The position numbers and the translations under genes are program-made. Shown piece after piece: positions 4,950-5,491 of a stretch of DNA of 5,491 nt (the first letter of the stretch is position 1; every line of letters begins with the position of its first letter). The DNA comes from CAZBQG01 sp964493945 (GTDB lineage: Bacteria > Pseudomonadota > Alphaproteobacteria > Rhodospirillales > UBA2165): the NCBI GenBank assembly GCA_964493945.1, contig CAZBQG010000270.1, positions 1 to 5,491 on the forward strand, given 5' to 3'. The notes beneath the pieces are model-generated. The model ran no database searches and was not told the origin of the DNA. It worked only from the letters and a program-made list of their open reading frames with translations.

Positions 4950-5491
4950 TGGCTGATATAGACAGCGCCAGATTGCGCTCGGGCGCGGCCCTGCTGGTCA
5001 GTGGCCAGGCGGTGCAGGCCTTCATCGGTTTTGGCGTTAATCTGGTTCTGGTGCGCCATCTTCTGCCCGAGGATTTCGGCCGTTTCGCCCTGGTCATGGC
5101 CGCCGCGTCCATCGCTTTTGCCGTCTTGTCGCTGCGCACCGATATTCTGGTCATACGCGCCACAGACAGCCGGCTTACGGACCGGGCCAAGGATGTTTAT
5201 TTTTCCATTCTCACCCTGGAAATGGTGCCGTCGGCCCTGGTGGTGGGTCTTTGGTTGTGGATATCGGGCACACCCAGCCTGTGGAACTGGGGTCTGGTTC
5301 TGGCTTTGGGGGTGCGCCACTGGACCCAATTGAACAAGGCCTTTTTCGAACGCACCATGCCCTATGGGAAACTGGCTCTGATCGAAACCTCCGCCGCCGC
5401 AGCCAGCCATCTTTTGGCTTTGGGCCTGGTCCTGGGGGGTGCGGGTTGGCGGGTACTTTATGTGCGGGAATATTTTCTCACTGCCGCTGGC
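4949..5491 (+). CDS. Wzx-type polysaccharide flippase (MOP superfamily), N-terminal part, runs off the window
   Basis: The ATG at 4949-4951 overlaps the TAA of the methyltransferase gene. The frame stays open for 181 codons to the window edge. It starts MADIDSARLRSGAALLVSGQ and continues with VQAFIGFGVNLVLVRHLLPE, then DFGRFALVMAAASIAFAVLS. A first helix ending in R-x-L-x-P-x-D-F-G-x-F is the typical opening of Wzx/RfbX-like flippases, which move undecaprenyl-linked repeat units across the inner membrane. Hydrophobic segments near residues 12-34, 44-63, 90-105, 112-124 and 147-162 agree. No lesion is visible in this part, in contrast to its upstream neighbours. It is the substrate supplier for the Wzy protein encoded two genes earlier. 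Full members have about 400-500 residues, so more than half lies beyond the window and its integrity cannot be judged. Confidence 0.8.
   Translation, partial: MADIDSARLRSGAALLVSGQAVQAFIGFGVNLVLVRHLLPEDFGRFALVMAAASIAFAVLSLRTDILVIRATDSRLTDRAKDVYFSILTLEMVPSALVVGLWLWISGTPSLWNWGLVLALGVRHWTQLNKAFFERTMPYGKLALIETSAAAASHLLALGLVLGGAGWRVLYVREYFLTAAG

Overview
The window is a piece of a surface-polysaccharide locus (O-antigen, capsule or exopolysaccharide) from a GC-rich bacterium. The gene families and their TGATG/TAATG junctions fit an alphaproteobacterium, perhaps of the Rhodospirillales type. That assignment rests on general sequence character only and is an inference.

Layout. At 80-564 on the minus strand lies the wreck of a NodU/CmcH-type sugar O-carbamoyltransferase. 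Only the first 27 or so codons and the last 138 or so remain. They are joined out of frame at a GCAGCAGCC microhomology, and a second lesion (TAG) lies near the C-terminus. A divergent intergenic region (571-746) separates it from a tightly packed plus-strand operon. The operon holds an intact 617-residue multi-pass GT-C-like membrane protein (747-2600), a Wzy-type polysaccharide polymerase cut by one in-frame amber codon (2600-4072), and an FkbM-type methyltransferase broken by a frameshift and apparently missing its SAM-binding glycine loop (about 4108-4949). It ends with the start of a Wzx-type MOP-family flippase (4949 onward), which is open when the window runs out.

How the genes would work together. 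In a working locus the flippase moves undecaprenyl-linked repeat units across the inner membrane, and the Wzy protein polymerises them on the periplasmic side. The GT-C-like protein could add a sugar or other group from a lipid donor. The methyltransferase and carbamoyltransferase would decorate sugars.

Main observation. Three of the five genes carry inactivating lesions, at least five in all: a large deletion, two ambers, a 1-nt frameshift and an apparent 12-nt loss. Three of the lesions sit on short direct repeats or microhomologies (GCAGCAGCC, GGTCTGG and a reconstructed GTGGGC), which points to slippage or microhomology-mediated events. The two polytopic membrane genes (GT-C-like and flippase) look intact as far as they can be seen. 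The simplest reading is a polysaccharide locus undergoing decay. An error-prone assembly is the main competing explanation, mostly for the small lesions. I found no RNA gene, CRISPR array, insertion sequence or phage element.
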